64,000 nt of DNA, taken from assembly GCA_940337035.1 (NCBI GenBank), contig CALNHX010003300.1, positions 1 to 64,000 of the forward strand, read 5' to 3'. The position numbers and the translations under genes are program-made. The first letter of the stretch is position 1. Each line of letters opens with the position of its first letter. This document shows positions 10,727 through 21,443 of this stretch, in pieces. The notes under the pieces were generated by a model. It was not told the origin of the DNA. It did no database searches and saw nothing but the letters and a program-made list of their open reading frames with translations. The stretch is from Agriotes lineatus. Taxonomy: Eukaryota; Arthropoda; Insecta; Coleoptera; Elateridae.

Positions 10727-10807
10727 GGCAGGTACGGGAATCGAACCCGCATTCTCTCTCGAGATCAGAGCTTGAATCTGACGCCTTAACCATTCGGCCA
10801 ACCTGCC
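10727..10807 (-). tRNA. tRNA-Leu (anticodon CAA)
   Basis: 81 nt on the minus strand. Acceptor GGCAGGT pairs with ACCTGCC; D-arm GCCGAATGGTTAAGGC; anticodon stem TCAGA/TCTGA with loop TTCAAGC gives CAA; a 14-nt variable arm, as expected for a class II tRNA-Leu; T-arm GCGGG-TTCGATT-CCCGT. A and B boxes are intact. Many eukaryotic Leu(CAA) genes carry an intron after the anticodon; this one has none. It lies inside the Polinton-like element, near its right end. Confidence 0.88.
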
Positions 10808-11022
10808 TCCCTATATAAACGAGCACTCTCTGCATAATTAAGAAAACATATAGTTTAAAAGCCTTCTATTTGCAATTTCATACAATATTTCATATAAATT
10901 AAATCATGTACAAATTTCTACATCGGGTTTGATATATATTTATCGAAGGAGTTGCCCCTACATCTGTTGTTTTATTATTATTTATAGTGATGCGCCATCG
11001 CTGAATTTTACAAGAACCAGCC

Positions 11023-11124
11023 TGTCTGCTATGCGACGCACACAATGTCTCCATCCTTTTTTATTTTAAAATTGTCTGCTGTGTGACGTACGCAATGTCT
11101 CCATACCTTTTTTATTTTAAAATT
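11023..11124. repeat. Two-copy 50-bp tandem repeat
   Basis: GTCTGCTRTGYGACGYAC followed by AATGTCTCCATMCCTTTTTT and ATTTTAAAATT occurs twice in succession. Confidence 0.8.
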
Positions 11125-11207
11125 TATAAAACCAGAGGCCCAAGCTGATGCCTCACTAACTTATTTTACCATTGTACGCTGTTACCTGGTGCGGCTGCAT
11201 CATATTG

Positions 11208-11490
11208 AAATATTCGCGCGAAAATAAAATGGCCTCCGCGTAATTCCGGAAGCAAATTAAAAAATGGCCGCCGAGTAATTTAATCAGAAGCTAATGCGTA
11301 ATTTAATCAGTAGCACATATGTAAATTACATATCAAACTTCATATGTGATTAATTAGATCAAACCGCGAAATTAATTGGGTCAATCCGCGAATTAAAACC
11401 GCGAAATCCGCGAATAAATCCGCGAATTAAACCGCGAATCAATTAAAATTTGATTGACAGCTATCAAAATAAAAGTGTCCGTATACTACT
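11208..11490 (-). repeat. Right terminal inverted repeat of the Polinton-like element
   Basis: Reverse complement of the left repeat, starting AGTAGTATACGGACAC at 11490 and diverging after ATTTTCGCGCGAATATTT near 11208. Confidence 0.85.
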
Positions 11491-11496
11491 AATATT

Positions 11497-11974
11497 CTGA
11501 AAGGAAAAGCTAATATTATATTATGGATTCGTGATACCAATAATCCCCAGTTTAAAAATTAATCTGGAGAAACTAAAAACACAAAATATCAAGTATTTTC
11601 TTCCTCAAATATAAAAAAATGTAACCTCACCTGCTAAACTTGAAGGGCAACTCTCTATTTGAACTGAAGAATTTAATTTGATATTAGCTGAAGGCCTACA
11701 ACTTAGCGCACGGATAATGGGATACTTTTTTACCACCCTGTATGTTCATTGTTATATTTGTTTAAATACTGTTTTTGTGTTATGGCAAAGATGTAAAGGA
11801 ACTGTTATATAAAATCAAAAATTAAAAAAAAAACGTTTATATTGTTTTAAATTTATATTTGTTTAACTAACTTTCTTTTACTTTCTTGTTAATATTCAAT
11901 ATAAGTAATTTTATAAAAAAATATATTTTCTTGATTTTTTAAAGAGTTTTTTGCCGAAATATTCATAAAATAAC
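11497..11974. other. AT-rich spacer; nothing recognised
   Basis: No gene, RNA or repeat end identified. Confidence 0.4.
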
Positions 11975-11982
11975 ATCTAAAC

Positions 11983-12317
11983 CAGGGATGAGCAACCCGC
12001 GGCCCGCCACACTTTCTCGTAAGGCCCTCCAAAGATTTTACATTTTAACGTTTAAAAACTCCTCATTGTAGTACCCTATTCCTCATTAAATACGGGTAAT
12101 CTCTTTGCACATATATCTTTCGCCGTTTTTTAAATAGTATTTCTATTAATGAGTGTTTTATTTCTGTAATTTTTTATACTAGGTTTATTTTGTTAATAAA
12201 GAGATAATTTGGCATCATCAGTTAGTGTTTGTATTATCATAACTTTCTTACATCCGGCCCGCACAACATTTCTAAATTTGTAGCTGGACCGTTGTAAAAA
12301 AAGGTTGCTCATCCCTG
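11983..12317. mobile_element. hAT-type miniature element with 8-bp target duplication
   Basis: Ends are CAGGGATGAGCAACC and its inverse (GGTTGCTCATCCCTG), with GGCCCGC-type blocks just inside both. ATCTAAAC is duplicated exactly at 11975-11982 and 12318-12325. An 8-bp duplication plus CAGGGRTGRGCAA-like ends are characteristic of Charlie-like hAT elements. At 335 bp with no open frame it is non-autonomous. Confidence 0.9.
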
Positions 12318-12325
12318 ATCTAAAC

Positions 12326-12715
12326 TATGTTGTAATTGACCAGTATATGTCCGTTATGTCATATTTGAAATCATGATTTGAGTAATCCTGAAAATGAAGC
12401 TTGTGATTCAAAAGTCATTGCCGCATAGGAGCAAGCCACTATGTTGCAACACTGTTAAATATTTTCCCTTAAAGCAGTTAAGACACCATTAGGAAATATA
12501 AAATAAACAAGCATAGATAGAAGGGTTCCTTGTCTCAACGAATTCTTCGCACTTTTTTAGCAATTTGTACGAAATATTTGCTTATCCAACCCATATTACG
12601 CACTTACAAATATTCCCATAAGGTTGAACCTCTTCACGTTATATGCTCTTTGTTCTTACTATACAGCCAAGCTCCGACATGATTACCTTTGCCGCGCGCT
12701 GCAATGTGCAATATC
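12326..12715. other. AT-rich spacer; nothing recognised
   Basis: No gene or repeat end identified. Confidence 0.4.
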
Positions 12716-13012
12716 AACCAAAAATAAAAATTATATATACCAAATTGCAGGTTTCTTTTGCGCCCTACGGAGAAAGTTAATAGAGCATAAAATGTAATAA
12801 ATTATATACCCTTTAAAACGCTCTATCACTTTTTAAGGGAGCGTTAACAAGAGCCTAGGTATTTGATTAAAAAGCGTTGAAACTCTTTTCAAGATGGCGG
12901 CAAATCCTATTGCGTAATCTCCGACAACTCACCACTCCACTCGCAGATAGTCCCCCTAACAAACCACAAGAGATCATCCACGTTAGGTGACTTTCAAGCT
13001 TTTCGAACATAC
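12716..13012 (-). repeat. CGGTATGT-end repeat, copy 4 (inverted)
   Basis: Minus strand starts AGTCGGTATGTTCGAA near 13012, then CTCTTGTGGTTTGTTAGG, GGTGAGTTGTCGGAG, GCCGCCATCTTGAAA and TTTGGTATATATAATTTTTA. It is closest to copy 1. Confidence 0.6.
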
Positions 13013-13509
13013 CGACTGGACTACGTTAGTATGAAGATATGCTAATATGTTCTACTTTGACATAATAACAATACATCAAGTATCAAAAAACTGAGTTTTG
13101 AATATAAAGAACAATGATACATAAAGCAAAAGGATAAAAATGTTACCCTTAACCATTGTATCTTGTAACAATACAACGTGGCTTATTTAAATATTGAAGT
13201 AGTGAACTAATCACAAGCTATCACTAATCAGTTTTCAAATTATATTTTCTGTATTCCGACATCTGAAAAAGAAAAATGTTATATATTCTTAACATATCTC
13301 AAACTTTTTTTAGCGCTTCAATAATCACGCTATTTCTTTGGGTATTTCGACCCATTACAAAATGAGACATACTAGAATATGAAGGTTTCGCAAGGAAAAT
13401 TGTTGAAAATGGAAGTAGATTTGTCTTTCGAAATGTTCGTGTTCTAATATTTTTCATATTTTAGTTCGGCGAAATACCCAAAGAATTAGTAGTATTACAT
13501 TTCCTTAAC

Positions 13510-15150
13510 TCAAACAACGAGCACCTCAAACAGGAAAGCCACAAAGGCAATAAATAGTCCACCGGCCCACCAAATAAAGATATCTTGTAGATGGTTCAAG
13601 CTTAGAACGACTATCTCATCTTTACTATTCCTGCCATAGCTTGATAGAGCTGCCTCTGAAAGAGCTTTATCTGGAAATCCCCTTTCAATAATTCTCTTGT
13701 TAACGCGGTTTAAGGTCTTCATAATAAAATGTCCCTTTCTCATGCTAACTACGTACTCTAAATTAAGAACAATCGAATTTTCACGGATGATATGTATTGA
13801 ATCCATCAAATTTGAATAAAGCAACCCGTAGGCATGCATTAGAATAGGAATGCTAATGTTGCGATGATGAGCAAGTACATGTATCTTGTTACTGACATTT
13901 AAAGCGCTCAGGTACAGAAAGTTCCTTTTGAGCTTTTGCCACGTTTCATCTTCGATATTGATTTTCTTTGCAAAGGGATCTACTACGATGGGAAGGTGGG
14001 AATCCGCTAGCTCTTCAACGGTGCTAAGAGGCCGTTGGTAAAGTGGACTTGTCAGAACACTAATAAGTTTTCCTTGAAAAGCCGCACATATTATAAAGCA
14101 GCAAACTAGGTAGAGACTCCATACAAAACGAAGGCCATTGGTTCGAGGCGAGAAATTCATTGTCGAGCCAAACATGTGGGACGCAGCAGACAAAATATGC
14201 CTCGAAAAAACTTTGAAGGAGGGCTTTTCTGTGCTACGTTTTGATATTAACCAACCAGCCACGGTTGTCACAACGAAGGCTAGCACAATGTTACACCAGA
14301 CGTCTGTTCTGAAAATGAGCAGAATCATCTTCGTGGTGGAAAATTGCAGTGGCCTCGGAACAGCCCATCCCAGTTGATCCCGATAGAGATAATCACTCAG
14401 ATCGTATTTTGCAAACAAGTCTTTTAGCAAGGCCAATTGTGGAATGAAAAATATCTCGTGGACATTTTCACAGTCTGATTGGTTCTTCGCAATAGTTTGG
14501 ACTACACTGGTGTGAAGAAAATCTGCAATCATGTCAAGTGAGCGCATAAACACTGCGCAGCCACCTCCAATACGCACGTTTCGTGTCCACGGAAAGCTGC
14601 TTGAGATGGTAATGGGGCAACCATTTAGACTTTTAATTGTTTCATTAAATCTAATTGTGGTGTTAACGTTGCAGGCTTGTCTTGCAACCAATGTTGCTTT
14701 TTTAACACACCGACCGCCCGTTGGAAAAGGATCGGATGTATGCAGCCACCAGTCGTCCTTATTAGTGCAGTCGACTACTATGACATTAATAATGTCACTT
14801 TTCCAACACACTTCGAAAACCTTGTCAAGATGCCGTGAGTCGCTGATGAAAATTAAATATTTGCCTCGTGGGCTCTTCTTTTTGTTCCAGATAATGTTTG
14901 TTTTAAGGCTTCGTAACGTTCCAGACATTGAAGAATAGTTTCTGGTGAATATAATGAAATTATCATAAGATGTTAATAATCTACCATAGGTGACCTTCTC
15001 GAGTGAGAGAATAATATGTGGATTTGCCATGTCTGGTACATCATGTAGATGGTTGCAATCATCAAAAACGAAATAGAGTGTGTCTTTGGGTGAGAATAAT
15101 TTTTCTAGCAGAAGGTCAAAACACTTTCTTGATTGGAGGTGATGCTCTAA
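13510..15150 (-). CDS. Ionotropic receptor (IR family), 5' exon missing
   Basis: A 506-residue frame from ATG 15030 to TGA 13510, open upstream without an ATG to an AG at 15151-15152 that would serve as a splice acceptor; the 40 added residues (CFDLLLEKLFSPKDTLYFVF...) suit the extracellular part of an IR, so the true start and signal peptide probably lie in an unseen exon. Counting from the ATG: ligand-binding lobe S1 to ~240, first membrane segment ~244-263, pore region ~277-292, second ~302-323 followed by AAFQGKLISVLTSPLYQRP, the IR equivalent of the glutamate-receptor SYTANLTAFLT motif, then T-V-E-E-L, lobe S2, and a last membrane segment ~484-505. These proteins are ligand-gated cation channels of chemosensory neurons. 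The sequence is divergent, typical of taste-type IRs rather than co-receptors IR8a/25a/76b. No stop or frameshift inside the exon. Confidence 0.88.
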   Translation of the reverse strand, partial: LEHHLQSRKCFDLLLEKLFSPKDTLYFVFDDCNHLHDVPDMANPHIILSLEKVTYGRLLTSYDNFIIFTRNYSSMSGTLRSLKTNIIWNKKKSPRGKYLIFISDSRHLDKVFEVCWKSDIINVIVVDCTNKDDWWLHTSDPFPTGGRCVKKATLVARQACNVNTTIRFNETIKSLNGCPITISSSFPWTRNVRIGGGCAVFMRSLDMIADFLHTSVVQTIAKNQSDCENVHEIFFIPQLALLKDLFAKYDLSDYLYRDQLGWAVPRPLQFSTTKMILLIFRTDVWCNIVLAFVVTTVAGWLISKRSTEKPSFKVFSRHILSAASHMFGSTMNFSPRTNGLRFVWSLYLVCCFIICAAFQGKLISVLTSPLYQRPLSTVEELADSHLPIVVDPFAKKINIEDETWQKLKRNFLYLSALNVSNKIHVLAHHRNISIPILMHAYGLLYSNLMDSIHIIRENSIVLNLEYVVSMRKGHFIMKTLNRVNKRIIERGFPDKALSEAALSSYGRNSKDEIVVLSLNHLQDIFIWWAGGLFIAFVAFLFEVLVV

Positions 15151-15850
15151 CTAGCAGTTAATGACATTTAAGATGCCGAACATTACAAAATATGCAGTTT
15201 TGGACTTTTTCATTATAGTATATACAGCTACTAACGGCTTCGGTAAAATCTTACATGAAAGATGCTCGCAGATCATAGATTTTTCCTTAAAAAAAGTAAT
15301 AGCAGTAATATATTTGCAATACTTCCATTATGCATTACAACCTACATCTAGGAGTGTTGGTTGCACTTCTATTAAAATGTCTTGTCAGGACACCTATAAA
15401 TTGATAGTAACTATAATTCACATTTTACCATGTTTACACTGGTTTATTTAAACCCATGTTAGTAGTGTCATGTCATTAATCATACTAATGGTATACTCCA
15501 CAGTTATTGGATTAGGCCTAAGTTTCTATTAATTCATGATCAGTTCATGAATTTGCATGGCCTGAGCCAGTTTAATATTGTTGTTAATTTCAATAACCGA
15601 TTTCTTGATCGTGTTCTAGCACGATAGCAAGTTGTAGTAAGTCACTCTGTATAATGTAAACTAAAATAACATCTTGGACAAAAGTGCAGTACCGATAAAT
15701 ATTTCTTGTATATTTTCATCAGTTCGCACGTTTACTGTTATGTACAACTATTACGCGATTTCAGTTAATAATCTGGTTACTGTTGAAATTTTATTCAATA
15801 TTGACTTTCAGTTGTTTATTATAAACAACATTTTTGTCATTTAGACAAAA
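15151..15850. other. Upstream of the IR gene; no exon identified
   Basis: The missing first exon of the receptor gene would be expected on the minus strand here or further up. No convincing signal-peptide exon with a matching GT donor was found. The 96-codon plus-strand frame at 15161-15451 resembles nothing known. Confidence 0.35.
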
Positions 15851-16558
15851 ATGGGGGTCGGTAAAGTTTTATCAGAATATCTGCAAAAGGTATTGTAAAT
15901 TGACTACTTTTAGGCAAATCTGCCTGCTTTATTGCAAAAGATTCAGGTTCACTTTGTTATGCGGTAACAAATATTGTTAAATTGTATAAACCAATTCCAT
16001 CTGTTGCTCCAAAACTAAATTGCCCAAGAAAATCTTCAATTAGTGCGGCTGAACTAAGAATTTTGGGCTTTATAGTAAAAACAAGTTGTATCAACAACTG
16101 CAGAGCTTTAGCTCTTGTGAAATGAAGCTACAGCAAAACAATATTCTAAAACTACTTGCTTATTAACTTTAATAGCAATTGATAATAATTTTTATAAGGT
16201 AATTTAATTACGTATTGTTTCAATTTAAGTTTACAGTTTGAAAAAAATTAATCTTAAGCAAGAGAAAAGCCTTGGTTAAAAAACAAACAAAAGAAAAATC
16301 GTCTAGTTTGGGCTAATGTCGCAAAAACTGGACGAAAGAGCATTGGGCCGCCAACGTAATTTGGAGTGATAAAGCGAAATTTGAGCTTTCCGTAAGAGAT
16401 TCTCGAAGCAGGGAAATCCGAAGAAAATCCGAAGCATATCAAACGAACTGTCTGAAAAAAGAGTGAAGCATTTTGCATCTATTATGGTGTGGCGATGCAT
16501 GTCTGGGGCAGGTATTGGTATGTTTTACTCTGCACAATGCATAATCAATGGTAAAAAA

Positions 16559-17235
16559 TCTGGTGTGATACACGCACACAACTTCCTTTTACAGTAATCT
16601 TATAATTGGCCAAAAATTTGATTTTAAATCTTTAAGCATTTGTAAAATTTTTTAAAAAATTACAAATTCTACAACAACGGTGCAAAATAGAGCGTTAGGT
16701 GAAGAGACAAATTTTCTCTAAAATTTTAAGCTGAATTGAAAAATGTAATAATATACCGGGTGTTCTATTTAAAGTAGGAGTTAATAAAAAAAATAGAAAA
16801 AAAAAACCAAGGAAACCCATTTTAGAATTATTAAACTGGAAAATCACCTATCTCACATCAACACACATTAAAAATGTAATAAAAATGAGAAGTTTTAAAA
16901 AAATCGTTAGAGCCGTTTTTGAAAAAATCGAAAAAAGCTGAAAAATCACAAGAGTAAACACCTACTTCCGGTTATGCAACATTCTTCAAAAGCTTGTTGT
17001 CGCATCTACTTAGTACACAAAAGTTATATATGAAGTTTCAACCCCACACCTCCTTTCATTTTTGAGATATTCTGTTCACAGGCAGACAGAACAGACATAC
17101 AGACACACAGACAGACATACCAATAAAAAAATATGTTTTTTGGGATCAGGGAACTCTAAAACGTGAAGATCTGTTGAAAACTCAATTTCGAATTTTTGGG
17201 GTGAATCCAATACTTCCTTTATTGTAAAAGGAAGT
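16559..17235 (+). mobile_element. HINE-like repeat A, copy 1
   Basis: Starts TCTGGTGTGATACACGCACA and ends GTAAAAGGAAGT, inside an A-run of the Tc1 gene (AATGGTAAAAAA left, AAAAATATATAGAT right). Contains ACTTCCTTTTACA near the 5' end and an inverted copy at the 3' end (hairpin ACTTCCTTTATTGTAAAAGG), an internal GACA/CACA microsatellite and AAAACGTGAAGATC. The second full copy is at 58578-59229. The design matches Helentron-derived non-autonomous elements of the DINE-1 type; no autonomous partner is present. Confidence 0.6.
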
Positions 17236-17292
17236 AAAAATATATAGATATTCTAAACCCGCATCGTTTGCTTTCCATTGGTGAACTACAGC

Positions 17293-19460
17293 CAGAGCTG
17301 GGCAAAATACTTCTAAAAAGTATTTAAATACTAAATACTAAATACTTTTTGAAAATTGAATGTATTTAAATATTAAATACTTTTTTGAGAAAAAGGTAGT
17401 TAAATAATAAATACCTATAGTATTTAAATACTTTTATTATTTAAATACTATTCTAAATGTATTTAAATACTTTAAAAGTATTTAAATACTTTTAAAATAT
17501 TTAAAATACTTCTTAAGTATTTAGACATCCCTAAAATGTAAAAAGACTTGCGAAATATTTAAATAGTAACAAATGTGTATACCAGTTAAACAAATTTTTC
17601 AAAATTAAATTTAAAATTCTAAATTTCCTTTTATTCGAATATTAAGCCAAATAATAAAGATGGCATAACTTAAACTATTGTACATAAATTATTAAAAACT
17701 TCAAAGGAAACAATACATTGGTTTGCGGTGTTTTATGGATATTTAGGCAAAGAAAATCTTAAAATCCATAAAATATGTTATTAATAAAATTGCGTATATT
17801 GAATATGAACTACTAATAGTACTATTAAATATAGGTATACTTACTGTAATAGTAATTTATTTTTACCACAAATCACGACACAGGTACAGAGGAAACACCA
17901 CTATCTGTTCCGCGCTGCCAAAACATGGAATATCGAAATAATCGAATGGCAGGGGTTACCCCGTCAAACCGGCTTTTTATGCATCTTGCTCAGGCCCACA
18001 ATTGCCTGGTGGCTTCTGTCTCGCTCTAGCACGGGTGGTTGTTTACCTGAAGCACTACAAGTGTTCGCGTTTCAAGTAAAAACTTGAGATTTTGATAAAC
18101 GTTAAAACTATTCAAAAAGTATTTACTAGTTAGAAATATATTTGAAGAAATAAAAAGTAGCTAAATACTCTGAAAGTATTTAAATACTCTCAACGTATTT
18201 AAATACTCTGAAAGTATTTAAATGCTCTCAAAGTATTTAAATACTGTAAAACTATTTAAATACCCTAAAAACATACTGCCAAAATTGTATTTAAATACTA
18301 AATATTTTGCAATGTATTTGCACCTAGATATACAAATACCGTCCATTAAAAAGTATTTAAATACTACAAAGTATTTAAATAAAAAAAAGTGGACGTGACT
18401 ACCTCCCTGGACTTTCCCATACTGGAAACTGTTCATATCGTCTTTATTCAACAGTCTTTACAACGTATCAAAATTTCAACTCGATGACTCACGTCTTCAC
18501 CGTGATAAGCGTTTACACTTTCACGTAAATTGCGGGTAAATATAAAAGAATGTGTAGTTCAAAACGTGACCACCGAGCTTCTGTAGATGGCGCCAAGTGG
18601 ACAAGCCGCCACTGTGCTAGTTTATGTATTATTTTCCTCAAAACGGCTGTAGCACCGAGGTGAAATTTTCTAAGTACCTGGAAATTATATTTTCTAGGCC
18701 ATACAAAATCGATTTTTTTATTATCGCGGAAAAAGATTCTTTGGAGCAAAAATATAACAACCGTTAGAATAAAAAAATTATTTTTCAAAAATAGAGGGGG
18801 GAGGGGGCCGGTGCGCTTACATATATCCACGAGTGTAATATTTTTTTGCAATTCATATGCTCCATTATGCACTGAGCAATTCAGTGAAAACCCCAGCTAC
18901 CTATCTTGTTTTGTTTATTAATTAAAGGGGTTTAAATTTTCAAACTTCAAAGCTTCGTAGAGGGCGCCACAGATAATTCATGAGATTCTTTAAAAAACAA
19001 TTGAATCGATTCATCCGTTTTTGAGTAATAGGGCGTTAAACTCAAAATTTTCAAAAAATCATAGCGCCCTTCATTTTAAACCTAGCGAGTTCGGCAAAAA
19101 ACTAACATATTTGTCTTATGACCCTCTATCGTTATCCGCGATAAAATTTTCAAAATTTTAATCACGAAAACAGTGATACCAAAAAAACATGCGTAACTTC
19201 CGCTTCCGGTTTCGGATTTTTTTGAAAAGCTTATTTTGTCGATGAATTTTCGATACACCCCCGCATTCCAAAGCGCATCAAAATCGGAGCAATACTTTCG
19301 GCTGTAGGAGCGTCACCCACACACAGACAGAAATTTTTTAAAAACCACTTTTTTGGGTTCCTAGAGGCCCAAAACGGATATTTCTATTCCAAGACTTCCC
19401 TATACCTATGGGTATGGGAAAGTAAAAAATATTTACAAATACAAATACTGCCCAGCTCTG
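17293..19460. mobile_element. hAT element with AGTATTTAAATACT interior
   Basis: Terminal repeats CAGAGCTGGGCA at both ends (inverse TGCCCAGCTCTG at 19449-19460). Flanked by ACTACAGC (17285-17292) and ACTACAGT (19461-19468), an 8-bp target duplication with one mismatch that falls in Tc1 coding sequence. The interior is mostly palindromic TTTAAATAC units, around a low-coding stretch (17540-18060) and an inserted HINE-like repeat. No transposase remains. Confidence 0.88.
18389..19428 (+). mobile_element. HINE-like repeat B, copy 1 (nested in hAT)
   Basis: Runs from AGTGGACGTGACTACCTCCC to a terminal hairpin CTATACCTATGGGTATGGGA followed by AAGTAAAAA. Subterminal GGACTTTCCCATAC at the 5' side is the inverse of GTATGGGAAAGT at the 3' side. 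It is inserted in an A-run within the hAT element. Compared with copy 2 (21754) it lacks about 190 internal bases after TTCTTTAAAAAAC but has the 5' 155 bp that copy 2 lacks. Open frames in it are chance. Confidence 0.65.
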
Positions 19461-19486
19461 ACTACAGTCAAATGGTGGTGAATATT

Positions 19487-19766
19487 TAACACTACCGCGT
19501 AGCGCAGTGGCAAGGGCCCCAGGCTAACAATAAGCCAGTCCTCGGTTTGAATTCATGGACAGGAGGGATTTTTCCACAGCCCATTGGATCGGTGTCGAGC
19601 CTAGTCACCATTCGCCGTTGGAATAGAACTTCCCGGAAGGCTGGTATATGGGAAAGAGTAACCTGAACACACACAACGCATGCTACATGCAATATACACA
19701 TGCTGGGACCTGTAATTGGTTTTATGTAACTGCTGGTCGCAGCTTAAATAAAATAAATTAAAAAAT
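19487..19766 (+). mobile_element. tRNA-derived SINE
   Basis: Head CCGCGTAGCGCAGTGGCAAG (A box) and GGTTTGAATTC (B box), a ~200-bp body, and a tail TTAAATAAAATAAATTAAAA. It interrupts the Tc1 gene between GGTGAATATTT and TCAAAATAACACTCG. Head and tail identify it as a SINE; the family is not known to me. Confidence 0.75.
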
Positions 19767-19852
19767 TTCAAAATAACACTCGACTACTAGATTGGACTTC
19801 TAGTAGTTCTGATTGGTCCCCCATCGAAACACTATGGAACAAAATAAAAACA

Positions 19853-20010
19853 GTGGACGTGACTACCTCCCTGGACTTTCCCATACTGGAAACTGTTCAT
19901 ATCGTCTTTATTCAACAGTCTTTACAACATATCAAAATTTCAACTCGATGACTCACGTCTTCACCGTGATAAGCGTTTACACTTTCACGTAAATTGCGGG
20001 TAAATATGAA
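19853..20010 (+). repeat. 5' fragment of HINE-like repeat B
   Basis: 155 bp from AGTGGACGTGACTACCTCCC to GCGGGTAAATATGAAAGAA, differing by only a few bases from 18389-18548. It lacks the rest of the repeat and directly truncates the Tc1 coding sequence. Confidence 0.8.
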
Positions 20011-21443
20011 AGAACTAGTGAGTCACTCGAACTACGTTTCGGTTCGCAAAATTAAGAGAGATTCATTAATATAATGCTATGTTATGCTAGCTGATAAATT
20101 TATTTAAATTATCGTATTACTATTTTGCCCTTTATTTTTAACTTTCAATTCAAATCCGTATTTTACAATATTATTAATGAAACTCTCTCAGGTGGTTCGC
20201 AATATCTAGTAACCCAATGATTGACTTGTCAAATTCTCTTTGTTTAATTGCCAGTTCATTGACTTTCAAAAAAAATTGACACCTAACGTCAAATTAATCA
20301 AAATTCAGAACGAATATCAAGGTTTTTACAATAAGATCTAATATGCAATTCTTTTACCAATCTCTTATGTAAGTATGAAATTCAATTTATATTTTTATAC
20401 CTTCTTACTAGTTATAGCTTTATAAATGTTTCATTTAACCTTTTAAAACACAAACCTGATTTAACACTTTGCTTGTTAATACTGCCAAAATCCTTCCAAA
20501 CTGGATCCTTACTCCGACTGCACTCAAACACCTGCTGGGTCCTTATCCAAACTGCATCACCTGCGATGAATGTAAACTCCCAGCATCACCTTATTGCCAT
20601 CCACTTCAAAACCTCCACATCCTATACTGGATTCCTGTCGTTGTCCCCTGCTGCTGTCAACTTCAAGTCTCCTAGCTCCTGTACTGGATTACTGCGGCTC
20701 CGATCCCTCTCTGGTAAGTGTCAGCATAAATCTTGTTCCAAATATGAATTTGTCTTTTTTTTTTAGATGGTCCTGCGTCTTCAATGATACCCACAGGTTT
20801 CCCAAAAACAATTCGCTGCACGTACTAACCTCTTGTTTGTGGCTTGTATTCCATTTCCAATGTATTATCAATAATATCCTCACTAACTAAAGCTTGTCCC
20901 TTTATTTCTTGTTTTTAATATTTTATTTTATGTTTCCACCTCGAAGATTTTTCTTTTAACCCATATAATTTGTACCAACCATAACATTTACAAATTATAC
21001 AACATTTATTAATGTTTCTTTATTCGAAAATCACACCCATATCAAATTATGTATACATTTTTGAGTTGTTTTTTTAGTAACTAATTAAACAAATTACAAA
21101 TTATTACTACTAGACACGATTCTTGCTGCCTCCTATATACATTTTTTTTATATAATCAAAACAGATATTTTATTTTAATTATCATAACAGATACATTTTA
21201 GTAGTAACCTTGGTATTTATTCCTATTCAGAATTTTCTTATTACAGATTAAGTTTGAGTAATCAGTCATTATGCTATTATTTGACTAACCAATAATAAGA
21301 AAGTTAATTTCATTATACTTTAACATGTATTTAGATCCATTAATTTGCTTATATCTGACTTCCAAATTTATTTGACTAAACTGTTTCTTTAGTATTCACT
21401 TTTAAATTATCAAAGAATATAGTGTATCATAACAATAAATTTA
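20011..21443. other. AT-rich stretch; nothing recognised
   Basis: Overlapping short open frames at 20469-20890 come from a pyrimidine-rich patch with two near-copies of a TGGATTMCTG(T/C) unit and show no family resemblance. No RNA gene or repeat end identified. Confidence 0.4.

Larger units (their letters stand above)
5631..11490. mobile_element. Maverick/Polinton-like element, degenerate, 5.86 kb
   Basis: Two near-identical terminal inverted repeats of about 285-292 bp (5631-5922 and 11208-11490) begin AGTAGTATACGGACACTTTT. The 6 bp outside each end are the same: AATATT at 5625-5630 and 11491-11496. Long terminal repeats starting with AG and a 6-bp target duplication are the known signature of Maverick/Polinton elements. 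Full elements are 15-20 kb and encode a protein-primed DNA polymerase B, integrase, ATPase, protease and capsid proteins; none of these is recognisable here. What remains is one 255-codon gene (8761-9528, minus), tandem repeats, an inverted repeat, a tRNA-like module, a tRNA-Leu gene and an inserted foldback element. I infer an internally deleted or non-autonomous copy. AATATT is its own reverse complement, so the end could be placed differently by a few bases. Confidence 0.65.
15851..19850 (+). pseudogene. Tc1-like transposase, decayed and split by four insertions
   Basis: Pieces of one Tc1 transposase appear in order. At 15900-16090 the helix-turn-helix region reads DSGSLCYAVTNIVKLY and SSISAAELRILG. 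At 16270-16550 an RLVWAN-TG-... region contains, across frameshifts, equivalents of W-x-x-V-I-W-S-D-E-S-K-F and HFASIMVWRCMSGAG. At 17236-17290 comes YIDILNPHRLLSIGELQ, and at 19768-19850 NNTRLLDWTSSS and PIETLWNKIKT, the usual C-terminal L-D-W-P-x-S-P-D-L-x-P-I-E-x-L-W-x-x-K. Between these lie a HINE-like element, a hAT element and a SINE-like element; another fragment begins at 19853. Stops and frameshifts show it is dead. Confidence 0.8.

Noticed and set aside
14138..14938. Plus-strand frames of 79 and 135 codons
   Set aside because: Shadows of the ionotropic-receptor gene on the opposite strand.
20469..20890. Overlapping open frames of 64-98 codons
   Set aside because: Pyrimidine-rich low-complexity stretch, frames on both strands, no family resemblance.
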